Below are positions 1 to 7,878 of a DNA stretch of 64,000 nt, in pieces. The DNA lies in NCBI GenBank assembly GCA_964550935.1, contig CAZKBB010000003.1:1-64000 (forward strand), in the 5' to 3' direction. The notes under the pieces were generated by a model. That model was not told the origin of the DNA. It worked only from the letters and a program-made list of their open reading frames with translations, and did not search any database. Every line of letters starts with the position of its first letter. The first letter of the stretch is position 1. The DNA is from JBCBSP01 sp964550935. Lineage in GTDB: Bacteria; Pseudomonadota; Alphaproteobacteria; Caulobacterales; Maricaulaceae. The position numbers were made by a program, and so were the translations under genes.

Positions 1-1126
1 CAGTGGTGTTTTGAAGAAAGACGATGGGCGTGTTCGACTGGTCGCACAGCTGGATGAACTGGCCCGCCTTGGTGGAGCCTTCCGGCTGGATCGGCCCGTT
101 ATTGCCGATGATCCCGACCAGCCGCCCGCCGATGCGCGCATGACCGCACACCGTCTCGGCGGCGTAGCGCGCCTTGAACTCCAGAAAGTCCGAGCCGTCG
201 ACCACGCGCGCGATCACCTCGCGCACGTCATAGGGGGTGCGGTCGTCGTCCGGCACGACGCCGATCAGCTCGCCCGGGTCGAACACGGGCTCGTCGCCCT
301 CGAAGGCAGGGCTCGCGCGGTCCCAGTTCAGCTTATCCATGATCTCGCGCGCATAGGCGAGCGCCTGCACGTCGTCCTCGGCGACGTATTCGCCGAGCCC
401 GGTCACCTCGCCGTGCAGATCGGCCCCGCCGAGCGCCTCCTCATCGGCGTCCTCGCCGATCGCGGCCTTCACCAGGGGCGGTCCGGCGAGGAAGATCTTG
501 GAGTTGTTCCGTACCAGGACGACATAATCCGACAACCCCGGCAGATACGCTCCGCCCGCCGTGGAGCTGCCGTGAACCACGGCGATCTGCGGGATGCCGG
601 CCGCGCTCATGCGCGCCTGGTTGGCGAAGCTGCGCCCGCCGTCGACGAAGATTTCCGCCTGATACAGAAGATTGGCGCCGCCGGACTCCACCAGGTGGAT
701 CATCGGCAGCTTGTTCTCGAACGCGATCTCCTGGGCGCGCAGGGACTTCTTCAGCCCCATGGGCGCGATCGTGCCGCCCTTGATCGCGCTGTCGGAGGCC
801 GAGACGACGCAGCGCTTGCCCTGGACCTGGCCGATGCCGACCACCATGCCCCCGCCCGAGGCGCCGCGCGCGCCGTCATCGTCATGCATCTTCAGCCCGG
901 CGAGCGCGGAGATCTCCAGAAACGGCGCTTTACGGTCCAGCAGGCGCGCCACGCGCTCGCGCGGCAGAAGCTGGCCGCGATCGTCGAATTTCTGCTTCTT
1001 CGCCGCAGAGTTGCCGCGCACCGTCTCTTCCAGCGCGCGAACCTCTTCCAGCTTGGCCGTCATCGCCTCGGCCGCCGCCTTGAAGGCGTCGCAATTGGGA
1101 TCGAGACGCGACAACAGCGCCGGCAT
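1..1126 (-). CDS. acyl-CoA carboxylase carboxyltransferase (beta) subunit, 3' end cut by window
   Basis: Transfers carboxyl from carboxybiotin to an acyl-CoA. The visible 375 residues carry the N-terminal LPRERVARLLD block (about 54-64), HLVESGGANL (144-153) and the glycine-rich oxyanion loop GSSTAGGAY followed by LPGLSD (186-200), all typical of the crotonase-fold carboxyltransferase family. The HLVES/GSSTAGGAY wording looks closer to geranyl-CoA carboxylase (AtuC)-like members than to classical methylcrotonyl-CoA carboxylases, but the substrate is not proven. The ATG at 1126 shares its A with the TGA of the upstream SDR, so the two are translationally coupled. The biotin subunit must lie outside the window. 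The family is secure, the substrate is inference. Confidence 0.88.
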   Translation of the reverse strand, partial: MPALLSRLDPNCDAFKAAAEAMTAKLEEVRALEETVRGNSAAKKQKFDDRGQLLPRERVARLLDRKAPFLEISALAGLKMHDDDGARGASGGGMVVGIGQVQGKRCVVSASDSAIKGGTIAPMGLKKSLRAQEIAFENKLPMIHLVESGGANLLYQAEIFVDGGRSFANQARMSAAGIPQIAVVHGSSTAGGAYLPGLSDYVVLVRNNSKIFLAGPPLVKAAIGEDADEEALGGADLHGEVTGLGEYVAEDDVQALAYAREIMDKLNWDRASPAFEGDEPVFDPGELIGVVPDDDRTPYDVREVIARVVDGSDFLEFKARYAAETVCGHARIGGRLVGIIGNNGPIQPEGSTKAGQFIQLCDQSNTPIVFLQNTT

Positions 1127-2037
1127 CAGCCCGCCTCCCCGCGCAAGACGGCCGGATCCACCGCGCGGTGAAAGCCGTTATAGACCGGCATGTTCTGGTG
1201 ATCTTCCAGCGGCCAGATCGCGCTTCCGAGCGGGGCGCCGCCGTCCACGGGCAAGGTCGCCCCGGTGATGAAGGCCGCGCCCTCGCTCAACAGGAAGACG
1301 ACCGCGCTTGAGACCTCGGCTTCAGAGCCGAGCCGCTTGGCGGGCAGGTGCTGTTTCAGGTGCGGGATCATGGCGCGAACCGCCCCGCCGTAAGTGTCCA
1401 TGCCGGAGGACGCGACCCAGCCCGGCGCGACCGCGTTCACACGCACGCCGTGCCTGGCCCACTCGAACGCGGCGGTCTTGGTGAAGTTGACCATGCCCGC
1501 GCGCGCCGCGCCGGAATGGGCCATGCCGGGCATGCCGTTCCACATGTCCGCGACGATGTTCACGATCGCCCCGCCGGCCTCCTTCATGGACGCCTTGAAC
1601 GCCTCGCGCGCCACCAGGAAGCCGCCGGTGAGATTGTTCGCGACCACCGCCTCCCAGCCCTTCCTGGAGATGTCCGCGATCTCGGCTGGGAACTGACCGC
1701 CGGCGTTGTTCACCAGCGCGTGGATTGGACCGGCCGCGGCGATGTCGGCGATCGCGGAGGCCACCGCGTCTTCATCGCGGATGTCGAAGGCGCGCGTCTC
1801 GCACGTCCCGCCGTCGTGATCGATCTCCTCGGCGACGGCGTCGAGCTTGGACTGGGTGCGCCCGGTGATCACCACGCGCGCGCCAAGGCTCGCCAGCTCA
1901 TGCGCGATGCACCGGCCGATGCCTGAACCGCCGCCGGTGACGATCACCGTGCGGCCCTTGAACAGGCCCGGCCGGAACACGCTGGCGTAGCTTTGTTTGT
2001 CGGCGGCGTTCTCGCCGCTCGTTTGCGATCCGGACAT
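1126..2037 (-). CDS. SDR-family protein resembling peroxisomal trans-2-enoyl-CoA reductase (PECR-like)
   Basis: A 303-residue Rossmann SDR with TGGGSGIG at 34-41 and NNAGG at 110-114. The usual YxxxK catalytic pair is replaced: the segment is HSGAARAG (174-181), with Ser at the Tyr position and Arg at the Lys position. That is the arrangement I recall in PECR-type enoyl-CoA reductases, which also share the VNNAGGQF and PAKRLG...EVSS blocks. It probably reduces or otherwise handles an unsaturated acyl-CoA in the pathway of the downstream carboxylase. Start chosen at ATG 2037 because GGGAGGAG lies 8 bases upstream; an in-frame ATG at 2082 lacks this. It is the first gene of the operon and faces a MerR regulator. 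Confidence 0.8.
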   Translation of the reverse strand: MSGSQTSGENAADKQSYASVFRPGLFKGRTVIVTGGGSGIGRCIAHELASLGARVVITGRTQSKLDAVAEEIDHDGGTCETRAFDIRDEDAVASAIADIAAAGPIHALVNNAGGQFPAEIADISRKGWEAVVANNLTGGFLVAREAFKASMKEAGGAIVNIVADMWNGMPGMAHSGAARAGMVNFTKTAAFEWARHGVRVNAVAPGWVASSGMDTYGGAVRAMIPHLKQHLPAKRLGSEAEVSSAVVFLLSEGAAFITGATLPVDGGAPLGSAIWPLEDHQNMPVYNGFHRAVDPAVLRGEAG

Positions 2038-2084
2038 GCCGGCCGCTCCTCCCCGACTGGTCGTGGGGCTACGCTCCTTCACCC

Positions 2085-2098
2085 TGACGTATACGTCA
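2085..2098. promoter_or_regulatory. perfect 14-bp palindrome, probable MerR-type operator in the divergent promoter
   Basis: TGACGTATACGTCA is its own reverse complement and sits midway between the divergent starts at 2037 (-) and 2178 (+). On the minus strand its edge supplies TTGACG, a good -35 for the SDR-carboxylase operon. Position and shape fit a dimeric MerR-family repressor such as LiuR, whose known sites have the ACGT...ACGT pattern. Binding is inferred, the palindrome is seen. Confidence 0.65.
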
Positions 2099-2177
2099 AG
2101 AGGCTCTTGTTAGCGTCACCGCGCTTGGCTTAGGGTCATGTCAGGGACGCAGACCACGCCACGGGAGACGCGCGGGC

Positions 2178-2603
2178 ATGGCCGAGGACGCGCACGCCGG
2201 CGCCATAGACGGCGCGCTTGAGGATCAGGCGCTCTGGCCGATTTCCGATCTGGCCGAGGCCTTCGGCGTGACCCAGCGCGCGATCCGCTTTTACGAGACC
2301 AAGGGGCTGTTAAAACCGCGCCGGGTCGGCTCCCAGCGCGTCTACGGGCCGGAGGACCGCAAGCGGCTGAGCCTGATCCTGCGCGCCAAGGCGATCGGCT
2401 CGAAACTGACCGACATCAAGACTTTCCTCGACTTGTACGGGCGAGAGGGCGAGGGCCGGGTCCGCCAGCTTCAGTTCGTGATCGACAAGACCGCGAGCGA
2501 GATCGAAGCCTTGGAAGCCAAGCGCGCCCAGATCGACGAAACGCTGAGAGAGCTGCGCACCATTCACGACGGCGCCAAGGCGCGCCTGGCGCGTCGGGGC
2601 TAG
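2178..2603 (+). CDS. MerR-family transcriptional regulator (LiuR-like)
   Basis: A 141-residue regulator. After a 20-residue tail comes the winged helix-turn-helix (about 21-90): PISDLAEAFGVTQRAIRFYE is the recognition region and the RRVGSQRVY wing follows. The C-terminus is a dimerising coiled coil (about 95-137) with no metal-binding cysteines, so it is not a metal sensor. It diverges from an acyl-CoA degradation operon across a perfect palindrome, as LiuR does for branched acyl-CoA catabolism. Its TAG stop shares a CTAG tetramer with the stop of the convergent gene at 2600. Confidence 0.85.
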   Translation: MAEDAHAGAIDGALEDQALWPISDLAEAFGVTQRAIRFYETKGLLKPRRVGSQRVYGPEDRKRLSLILRAKAIGSKLTDIKTFLDLYGREGEGRVRQLQFVIDKTASEIEALEAKRAQIDETLRELRTIHDGAKARLARRG

Positions 2604-3217
2604 CGCGCGCGGGGCCGCGGGGGCGTGTTGTCCGGCGTGTTCGGTTGCGCGATCTCAAGGAACCGGTGTCCGGGATCGTCCAGCGAGATGGACCTCAAGT
2701 CATCGTTGACCGCGACCGGGAACCTGGCGTGATCGTCGAACTTATGCTGCCAAAGCGCCCGTTTGACCCATTGGCGTTCCATGGACTGCGCCAGGGTCTC
2801 AAGCTCTTCCAGCCCATCGCCCGTCACGCGCCAACGATAGTATAGAAGCTCGAACAGCTCCGCCTGGTCGAACGCCTCCATCCAGGGCGGGACCTCCCGC
2901 GCCGGACCGAGCGGCCACGCCCGGTGATCGTCCATCGCGCCATGGGCGCGCATGAGCATGACCTCGCAATCCAGCGCATGAAGGTCACCGGATCGCCACT
3001 GATCCATTTTCCGCGTGTGGACCGACTCCGGCGGGACGTCACCAAGACGAAGGCCTGAAAACGCGGCCCGCCGCGCCGCGGCGAACTCCGGACACTCAGC
3101 CTCGTAAGCAGCGAAGAGCCGGGCGCTCTCGCTTTCTCCGCGAATGATCAGGCTTATGCCCCACCCTGCGGCGAAGAGCGCAAGCCCGACCGTGAAGATC
3201 CAGTCCCAACGCGGCAC
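2600..3217 (-). CDS. hypothetical protein with one N-terminal membrane segment
   Basis: 205 residues that I do not recognise. Residues about 6-25 form a hydrophobic segment right after a short charged N-terminus, so the protein is likely anchored in the inner membrane with the bulk on one side. The rest is rich in Trp, Glu and Arg, and ends in a Pro/Arg-rich tail. The GTG start at 3217 is preceded by GAGGCGGATAAGC. It stands alone between convergent and divergent neighbours. Confidence 0.6.
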   Translation of the reverse strand: MPRWDWIFTVGLALFAAGWGISLIIRGESESARLFAAYEAECPEFAAARRAAFSGLRLGDVPPESVHTRKMDQWRSGDLHALDCEVMLMRAHGAMDDHRAWPLGPAREVPPWMEAFDQAELFELLYYRWRVTGDGLEELETLAQSMERQWVKRALWQHKFDDHARFPVAVNDDLRSISLDDPGHRFLEIAQPNTPDNTPPRPRAR

Positions 3218-3274
3218 GCTTATCCGCCTCTACACCTCTTAGGCGAAAATAGCGCGTCCCGTTCTGGAGGTGCA

Positions 3275-3376
3275 ATGCATGAACTAACGTCCCACTTTAC
3301 GTCGTGGCGAACACCGGCCGTGCGCCGTCCTTCGCGAAACCGTCTGCGATCTGACGAATCGGATTTCTCGATTTAA
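3275..3376 (+). CDS. possible 33-residue small ORF
   Basis: An ATG preceded at ideal distance by GGAGG (GGAGG-TGCA-ATG) opens a 33-codon basic reading frame that ends TAA at 3374-3376, just before the gene at 3396. No homology is recognised. It could be a small peptide, a translated leader or chance. Confidence 0.25.
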   Translation: MHELTSHFTSWRTPAVRRPSRNRLRSDESDFSI

Positions 3377-3395
3377 TGTTGAGGAAGAGCGGCTT

Positions 3396-3806
3396 TTGCC
3401 GGAGGAGACGGAACTAAGCGACAACCTTCAGAAGCTCGGCTGGTCGACCGGGAGGCTTGAGGCATTAAGCAATATCCCAGACACCAGCGCTGCGCTCGAC
3501 GAAATCGAGCGTACCCGGCACCGAAGAGCATTGTTGCGAAATCTGAACAACGCTTTCCGTCATGGAAGACGTCCGCGGATCGCTGCTGATATTACGATTG
3601 AAGGCATTCGAACTGTTGCTCGAACCGAGGTCGATAAACTGAGAAGAGAAGAACGAGAGATCGCTGCCCGCTTCCATCAGATTTCTCGCAGGCTAAAGGA
3701 AATAACGCGAGACCGGCGAAGCGCTGAGAGGCTGCTGGCCGAGGCCGGCGTGCGCGCAGATCGCGAGCGGTGCGATCCAAGCTATGTGAACCTATCCTGC
3801 GCCTAA
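3396..3806 (+). CDS. hypothetical coiled-coil protein of atypical composition
   Basis: 136 residues, not recognised. Residues about 80-125 are a highly charged helical or coiled-coil stretch (alternating Arg/Glu), suggesting a nucleic-acid or protein-interaction role, but no named domain is visible. The frame has no ATG; TTG at 3396 is the only near start and has GAGGAAG 8 bases upstream. Base composition is clearly poorer in GC than the surrounding genes, with AT-rich codons (AAT, TTA, ATT), which hints at recent acquisition or relaxed selection. Confidence 0.5.
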   Translation: MPEETELSDNLQKLGWSTGRLEALSNIPDTSAALDEIERTRHRRALLRNLNNAFRHGRRPRIAADITIEGIRTVARTEVDKLRREEREIAARFHQISRRLKEITRDRRSAERLLAEAGVRADRERCDPSYVNLSCA

Positions 3807-3867
3807 AGGACGACGCGTCCGCCCTCCAAGCTGCGACGCTCATCTGCTTACGCCTCGCGCGGCGGGG

Positions 3868-4671
3868 CTAACCCTTCTCCACCTCGCGGCGGGTGATGGC
3901 GCGCACGAGCGCGGCCGGGGCGATCTTCATGACGAGGTAGGCCGCGCGCATGCGGGCGCCTGAGATGGCGAAGGTCTTCCCCGCTTCGATCGCATGCTCG
4001 ATATCCTTGGCGACCTCTTCGGCGGTGGTGGCGGTGAAGCTGTCGAAGGTGCGAACCCCCTCCATGTCGGCGCGCGCCTTGAAGGGCGTGTCCTTCACCG
4101 CAGCGGGGCAGACCACGAGCGCGCGCACCGGCGAGCCCGCCTCCTTCAGCTCCAGCGAGAGCGCCTCGGTGTAGTGCTTCACAAAGGCCTTGGTGGCCGC
4201 ATAGACGGCGAGGTTCGGCAAGGGCGTGAAGGCTGAGTTCGAGGCGATGTTCACCAGCACCGCCTCGCGCCCGGTGTCTCTCGCGCGCGCTTCCAGCCGG
4301 GGCAGCATGAGGCGCGAGAGCGCGTGCAGCGCGGCGATATTGACGTCGATCACGCGCTGCTCGGCCTCCAGCGCTATATCGCCGGAGCGCCCGTAGACGC
4401 CGAGCCCGGCATTGTTCACCACGACGTCCGCCCCGCCCGCGCCCTCGACCCACGCGGCGACCGCGGCCGGCGCGTCGGCCGCTGAGAGATCGGCCGCGAG
4501 CGCCTCGATCTGAACGCCGGGATGCGCCTCGGCCAGCTCGGCCTTCGCCGCCTTGATCTCGGCCTCCTCAAGGCTCGCCCAGAGCAGGCGCCAGCCTTTC
4601 GCGGCGTAGCGCTTGGACAGGGCGAGGCCGATGCCGCTCGACCCGCCCGTGACGAGGATGGTCGGCGTCAT
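3868..4671 (-). CDS. SDR-family NAD(P)-dependent oxidoreductase
   Basis: 267-residue classical SDR: TGGSSGIG near residue 8, NNAGLG near 86 and the catalytic YAATK in the VYAATKAFVKHYTEAL segment. The class resembles broad-specificity DltE-like short-chain dehydrogenases; the substrate is unknown. The ATG overlaps the TGA of the upstream SMP-30-like gene by 4 bases (ATGA), so both are made from one transcript. Confidence 0.85.
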   Translation of the reverse strand: MTPTILVTGGSSGIGLALSKRYAAKGWRLLWASLEEAEIKAAKAELAEAHPGVQIEALAADLSAADAPAAVAAWVEGAGGADVVVNNAGLGVYGRSGDIALEAEQRVIDVNIAALHALSRLMLPRLEARARDTGREAVLVNIASNSAFTPLPNLAVYAATKAFVKHYTEALSLELKEAGSPVRALVVCPAAVKDTPFKARADMEGVRTFDSFTATTAEEVAKDIEHAIEAGKTFAISGARMRAAYLVMKIAPAALVRAITRREVEKG

Positions 4672-5735
4672 TGCGTTCCCGGCGCCGGCCAGGCGTCTGC
4701 GGTGCCGCGTTCAAGGCCTACCGCCCAGAGCCGGCCCTGCCAGGGCGCGACGCCGGTGACGCCGAAGTCCTGATCGTCAGGGCCATGCAGGGCGTGGACC
4801 GGTTCGCCTTCGCGGTTCAGCGCCAGCGCCATGACCGGGCGCGGCGGCAGGTCCGGCAGACCCGCGATCTGGATCCAGCGCCAGGCGAGGCGTTTCACGA
4901 AGGGGCGCGGGTGCAGCGGCTCCAGCTCAGGGCTGCGCTTGGACGGCAGCGCGATCCACAACAGGCCGGTCTCGGGATCGAAATGAGTGTTGTCGGGATA
5001 GCCCGGCAGGCCCTCGATCAGGACGCGCATCTCGCCGGTCTCCGGATCGAGCGTCCGGACCCGCGCCGCCCAGGTCTCGTTGATGTAGACGAGGCCCGTC
5101 TCGGGATCATGCGTGACCCCGTTCGCGAAGGCGAGCCCGTCGGCGATGATCTCCGCCTCGCCTTCAGGGCTGACGCGATAGATCACCCCGGTCTGCTCAC
5201 CCTCCAGAAAGGAGGTCATGTACTCACCGTAGCCGTAGCGCTTCGACGCGTCCGACAGGATGATCGAGCCGTCTTCCAGAACGGTCAGATCGTCGGTGAA
5301 GACCAGCGGGCCGTCCGGCTCTTGCGCGAGCAGCACGGTCCAGGCGCCGTCCGGCTCCAGCCGGATCAGGCCGCGCTTGGCGTCGGCGACGAGCAGACGG
5401 TCTTCAGCGTCAAAGGCGAGTCCGAGCGGGCGGCCTTGCGTGTCGGCGATCTGGCGCCAGGGCCCGTCCGGCGCGCGGGCCATGATCCGCCCGTCGGCAA
5501 GCCCGGTGTGGAGCCGCCCGTCGGGGCCGGGTTCGACGTCTTCAGCACCGAACAAGCCGTCCTCGCGCAGGACCGGCGCCGCTTCGGGCGTGTCGAACAG
5601 CGCCGCCAGTTCCGGGTCTGAGCTCGGCGGATCGAAGTGACGCGCATCGAGCGCGCCCGGTCCGTAAGCCAGGAGCAGAACGAATACGATCAGCGCGGCG
5701 AGCGCGCCGCCGATACGGGCGATCCAGCGCAGCAT
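4668..5735 (-). CDS. membrane-anchored SMP-30/strictosidine-synthase-like beta-propeller protein
   Basis: 355 residues. An N-terminal hydrophobic segment (about 7-27) anchors or exports it. The rest is a six-bladed propeller with the family hallmarks FANGVTHDPETG and YINETWAARV, where the Asn and Glu usually sit at the metal or active site. Family members are lactonases, paraoxonase-like esterases or, in plants, strictosidine synthases; here lactone or ester hydrolysis is the reasonable guess. Start ATG 5735 was chosen over an ATG at 5849 because GGGGAGGGG lies just upstream and the signal segment follows at once. Confidence 0.8.
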   Translation of the reverse strand: MLRWIARIGGALAALIVFVLLLAYGPGALDARHFDPPSSDPELAALFDTPEAAPVLREDGLFGAEDVEPGPDGRLHTGLADGRIMARAPDGPWRQIADTQGRPLGLAFDAEDRLLVADAKRGLIRLEPDGAWTVLLAQEPDGPLVFTDDLTVLEDGSIILSDASKRYGYGEYMTSFLEGEQTGVIYRVSPEGEAEIIADGLAFANGVTHDPETGLVYINETWAARVRTLDPETGEMRVLIEGLPGYPDNTHFDPETGLLWIALPSKRSPELEPLHPRPFVKRLAWRWIQIAGLPDLPPRPVMALALNREGEPVHALHGPDDQDFGVTGVAPWQGRLWAVGLERGTADAWPAPGTQ

Positions 5736-5806
5736 CAGCCCCTCCCCTTCAAGCTTTCCCTCAAGCAAGAGCGTGCGCCGGAAACCGCCGGTCTCGCAAG
5801 CGCGGC

Positions 5807-7018
5807 TCAGGTGACCGCCTTGCGCCGGATGAAGGCGGGGCGGTTCCATTCCTCGGTCTCGATCACCTCGGCGAGCGCGGCCCCGGCGTCATAAACGTCC
5901 GTATACGACACGTATAGCGGATTGAAGCCGAAGCGCATCAGGTCCGGATCGCGGAAATCGCCGATGACCCCGCGCGCGATCAGCGCCTGCACGACCGCGT
6001 ACCCCTCCGGATGCTGAAGGCAGACATGCCCGCCGCGCCGCTCGCCGATCCCGGGAGAGGGTGAAGCCAGCCCCAGCGCGTCGCCGCGCTCCAGCAGGAG
6101 GTCGCCGAGCGCGATCGCCTTGGCGTGCAGCGCCGCCATGTCGACGCCCTCATAGGCGCTCAGAGCCGCGTCCAAGGTGGAGAGCGCGAGGATGGAGGGC
6201 GAGCTTGTCCGGAATCGGACGATCCCCTCGCCGGGCTCATACGGATCCTCGAAATCGAACGGACGCGCATGGCCGAGCCAGCCCGGGACGGGATGCTCCA
6301 GCGTATCGATCTCGCCGGCGTCGACATAGATGAAGGCCGGCGCGCCGGGCCCGCCGTTCAGGAATTTGTAGCCGCACCCGACCGCGAAGCGCGCGCCGTC
6401 GCGCTTCAGGTTCAGATCGACGAGGCCGGCCGCGTGGCTGAGGTCCCAGATGATGGAGAGCCCGCGCGCCTTCGCCTCGGCTTCGAAGCCTTTGATGTCG
6501 GCGAGCTTGGCCGTCTTGTAGTGCGCCGCACTCTTGACCAGGACGCGCACGTCGGCGGGCAGGTCGGCGGGGCGCGTGTCCGGGGCGACGCGTTCGAAGC
6601 GCGCGCCGGAGATGCTTGAAAGCCCCTCCAGCACGTGGCCGTCGGTGGGAAACTCGCCGCGCTCGCAGGCCACCGCGCCGCCGTCTCTCAACACCAGCGC
6701 GCCGGCGAGCTTGAAGATCAGCGTCGTGACGGTGTCGGCTGACAGGATTTCGTCAGGCGCCGCGCCGATCAGGGGCGCCAGCCGGCGGCCAAGCGTGAGC
6801 GGCAGGTCCATCCAGCCGGCCTCGGTCCATGACCGGATGAGCCCCTCGCCCCACTCCTCGCGCGCGGTGCGGTCGAGACGCGCCAGCGCCGCGGTCGGCG
6901 GAGGGCCGAGCGAGTTGCCGTCGAGATAGATCACCCCGCCCGGCAGCTCGAACAGCGCCCGGCGATCCGCAAACGGATCATCCCGGTCGAGCGCCAGGCA
7001 GTCCTCGCGCGTGCGCAT
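5807..7018 (-). CDS. kynU: kynureninase
   Basis: PLP enzyme of about 403 residues that cleaves kynurenine to anthranilate and alanine in tryptophan degradation. Diagnostic are YLDGNSLGPPP near the N-terminus, WDLSHAAG (PLP-binding Asp) and YKFLNGGPGAPAF, which carries the Schiff-base lysine. The length matches the family. ATG 7018 is preferred to a TTG at 7042 because the protein then begins just before the conserved FELPGG...YLDGNSLG block. It follows the SDR stop by 4 bases, so the two are co-transcribed. No kynA or kynB is present in the window. Confidence 0.93.
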   Translation of the reverse strand: MRTREDCLALDRDDPFADRRALFELPGGVIYLDGNSLGPPPTAALARLDRTAREEWGEGLIRSWTEAGWMDLPLTLGRRLAPLIGAAPDEILSADTVTTLIFKLAGALVLRDGGAVACERGEFPTDGHVLEGLSSISGARFERVAPDTRPADLPADVRVLVKSAAHYKTAKLADIKGFEAEAKARGLSIIWDLSHAAGLVDLNLKRDGARFAVGCGYKFLNGGPGAPAFIYVDAGEIDTLEHPVPGWLGHARPFDFEDPYEPGEGIVRFRTSSPSILALSTLDAALSAYEGVDMAALHAKAIALGDLLLERGDALGLASPSPGIGERRGGHVCLQHPEGYAVVQALIARGVIGDFRDPDLMRFGFNPLYVSYTDVYDAGAALAEVIETEEWNRPAFIRRKAVT

Positions 7019-7022
7019 CGCC

Positions 7023-7799
7023 TCAGAGCGGCCCGCGGCCAAGAATGCCGCCGTCCACGACGAGCGTCTGGCCGGTCATGTAGCTGGACGCGTCCGTGGC
7101 CAGATAATGGATCGCCGCGGCCATGTCCTCGGGCTGTCCGACGCGCTGGAGCGAGAAATTGCGCTTCATCATGTCGTCCAGTTCCGGGCTGGAGGTGAGC
7201 GCGGAGGCGAGCTTGGTCTCGGTGAGGCCCGGGCAGAGCGCGTTCACGCGCACCCCGTGGGCGCCGGCCTCCTGGGCGAGCACCTTGGTCATGGAGATCA
7301 CGGCCGCCTTGGTGATCGAGTAGGCGCCCTGGAAGAAGCCGGGACGGATCCCGTTGATCGAGGCGACGTTCACGATCGAGCCGCCGCCGGTCTCCTTCAT
7401 CAGCTTGTAGGCGAGGTTCGACAGGAAGAACGGACCCTTCACGTTGACGTCGAAGGTCTTGTCCCAGGCTTCTTCCGGCGTGTCCTCGGCCGGGCCGAAA
7501 TAGGGGCTCGTCGCGCCGTTGTTCACCAAGACGTCGAGCCGGCCTTCGGTCTCTTTGATGGAGGCGATCGCCTTCTCGCGGTCTTCGGAGACGCCGAGAT
7601 GCAGCGTCATGGCGCGCGCCTTGCCGCCCTCGGCCGTGATGGCGTCGGCGACGCGCTTGCAGTCGTCGATCTTGCGGCTGGAGCAGATGACGCTCGCGCC
7701 GTTGCGCGCGAGCCGCTTCGCGGTCGCCTCCCCGATGCCGCGGCTGGCGCCGGCGACCAGCGCGACCTTGCCCTCGAGCGAGAGATCTTGTTCAGACAT
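7023..7799 (-). CDS. SDR-family oxidoreductase
   Basis: 258-residue classical SDR with GASRGIGEA near 17-25, NNGAT near 92 and catalytic YSITK (AYSITKAAVISMTK), ending in the usual TGQTLVVDGG block. Similar to DHRS4-like carbonyl reductases; the physiological substrate cannot be read from sequence. GGGGAGGA lies 8 bases before ATG 7799. It is first in a two-gene unit with kynureninase, which is not a common pairing and does not by itself define a function. Confidence 0.85.
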   Translation of the reverse strand: MSEQDLSLEGKVALVAGASRGIGEATAKRLARNGASVICSSRKIDDCKRVADAITAEGGKARAMTLHLGVSEDREKAIASIKETEGRLDVLVNNGATSPYFGPAEDTPEEAWDKTFDVNVKGPFFLSNLAYKLMKETGGGSIVNVASINGIRPGFFQGAYSITKAAVISMTKVLAQEAGAHGVRVNALCPGLTETKLASALTSSPELDDMMKRNFSLQRVGQPEDMAAAIHYLATDASSYMTGQTLVVDGGILGRGPL

Positions 7800-7878
7800 G
7801 TCCGTCCTCCCCGTATTCGGCGTGGTTGTGATTTGGCCCGAACCTAACGGGCGGTTTTCGCGCTGGCGAGAGGCCGGC

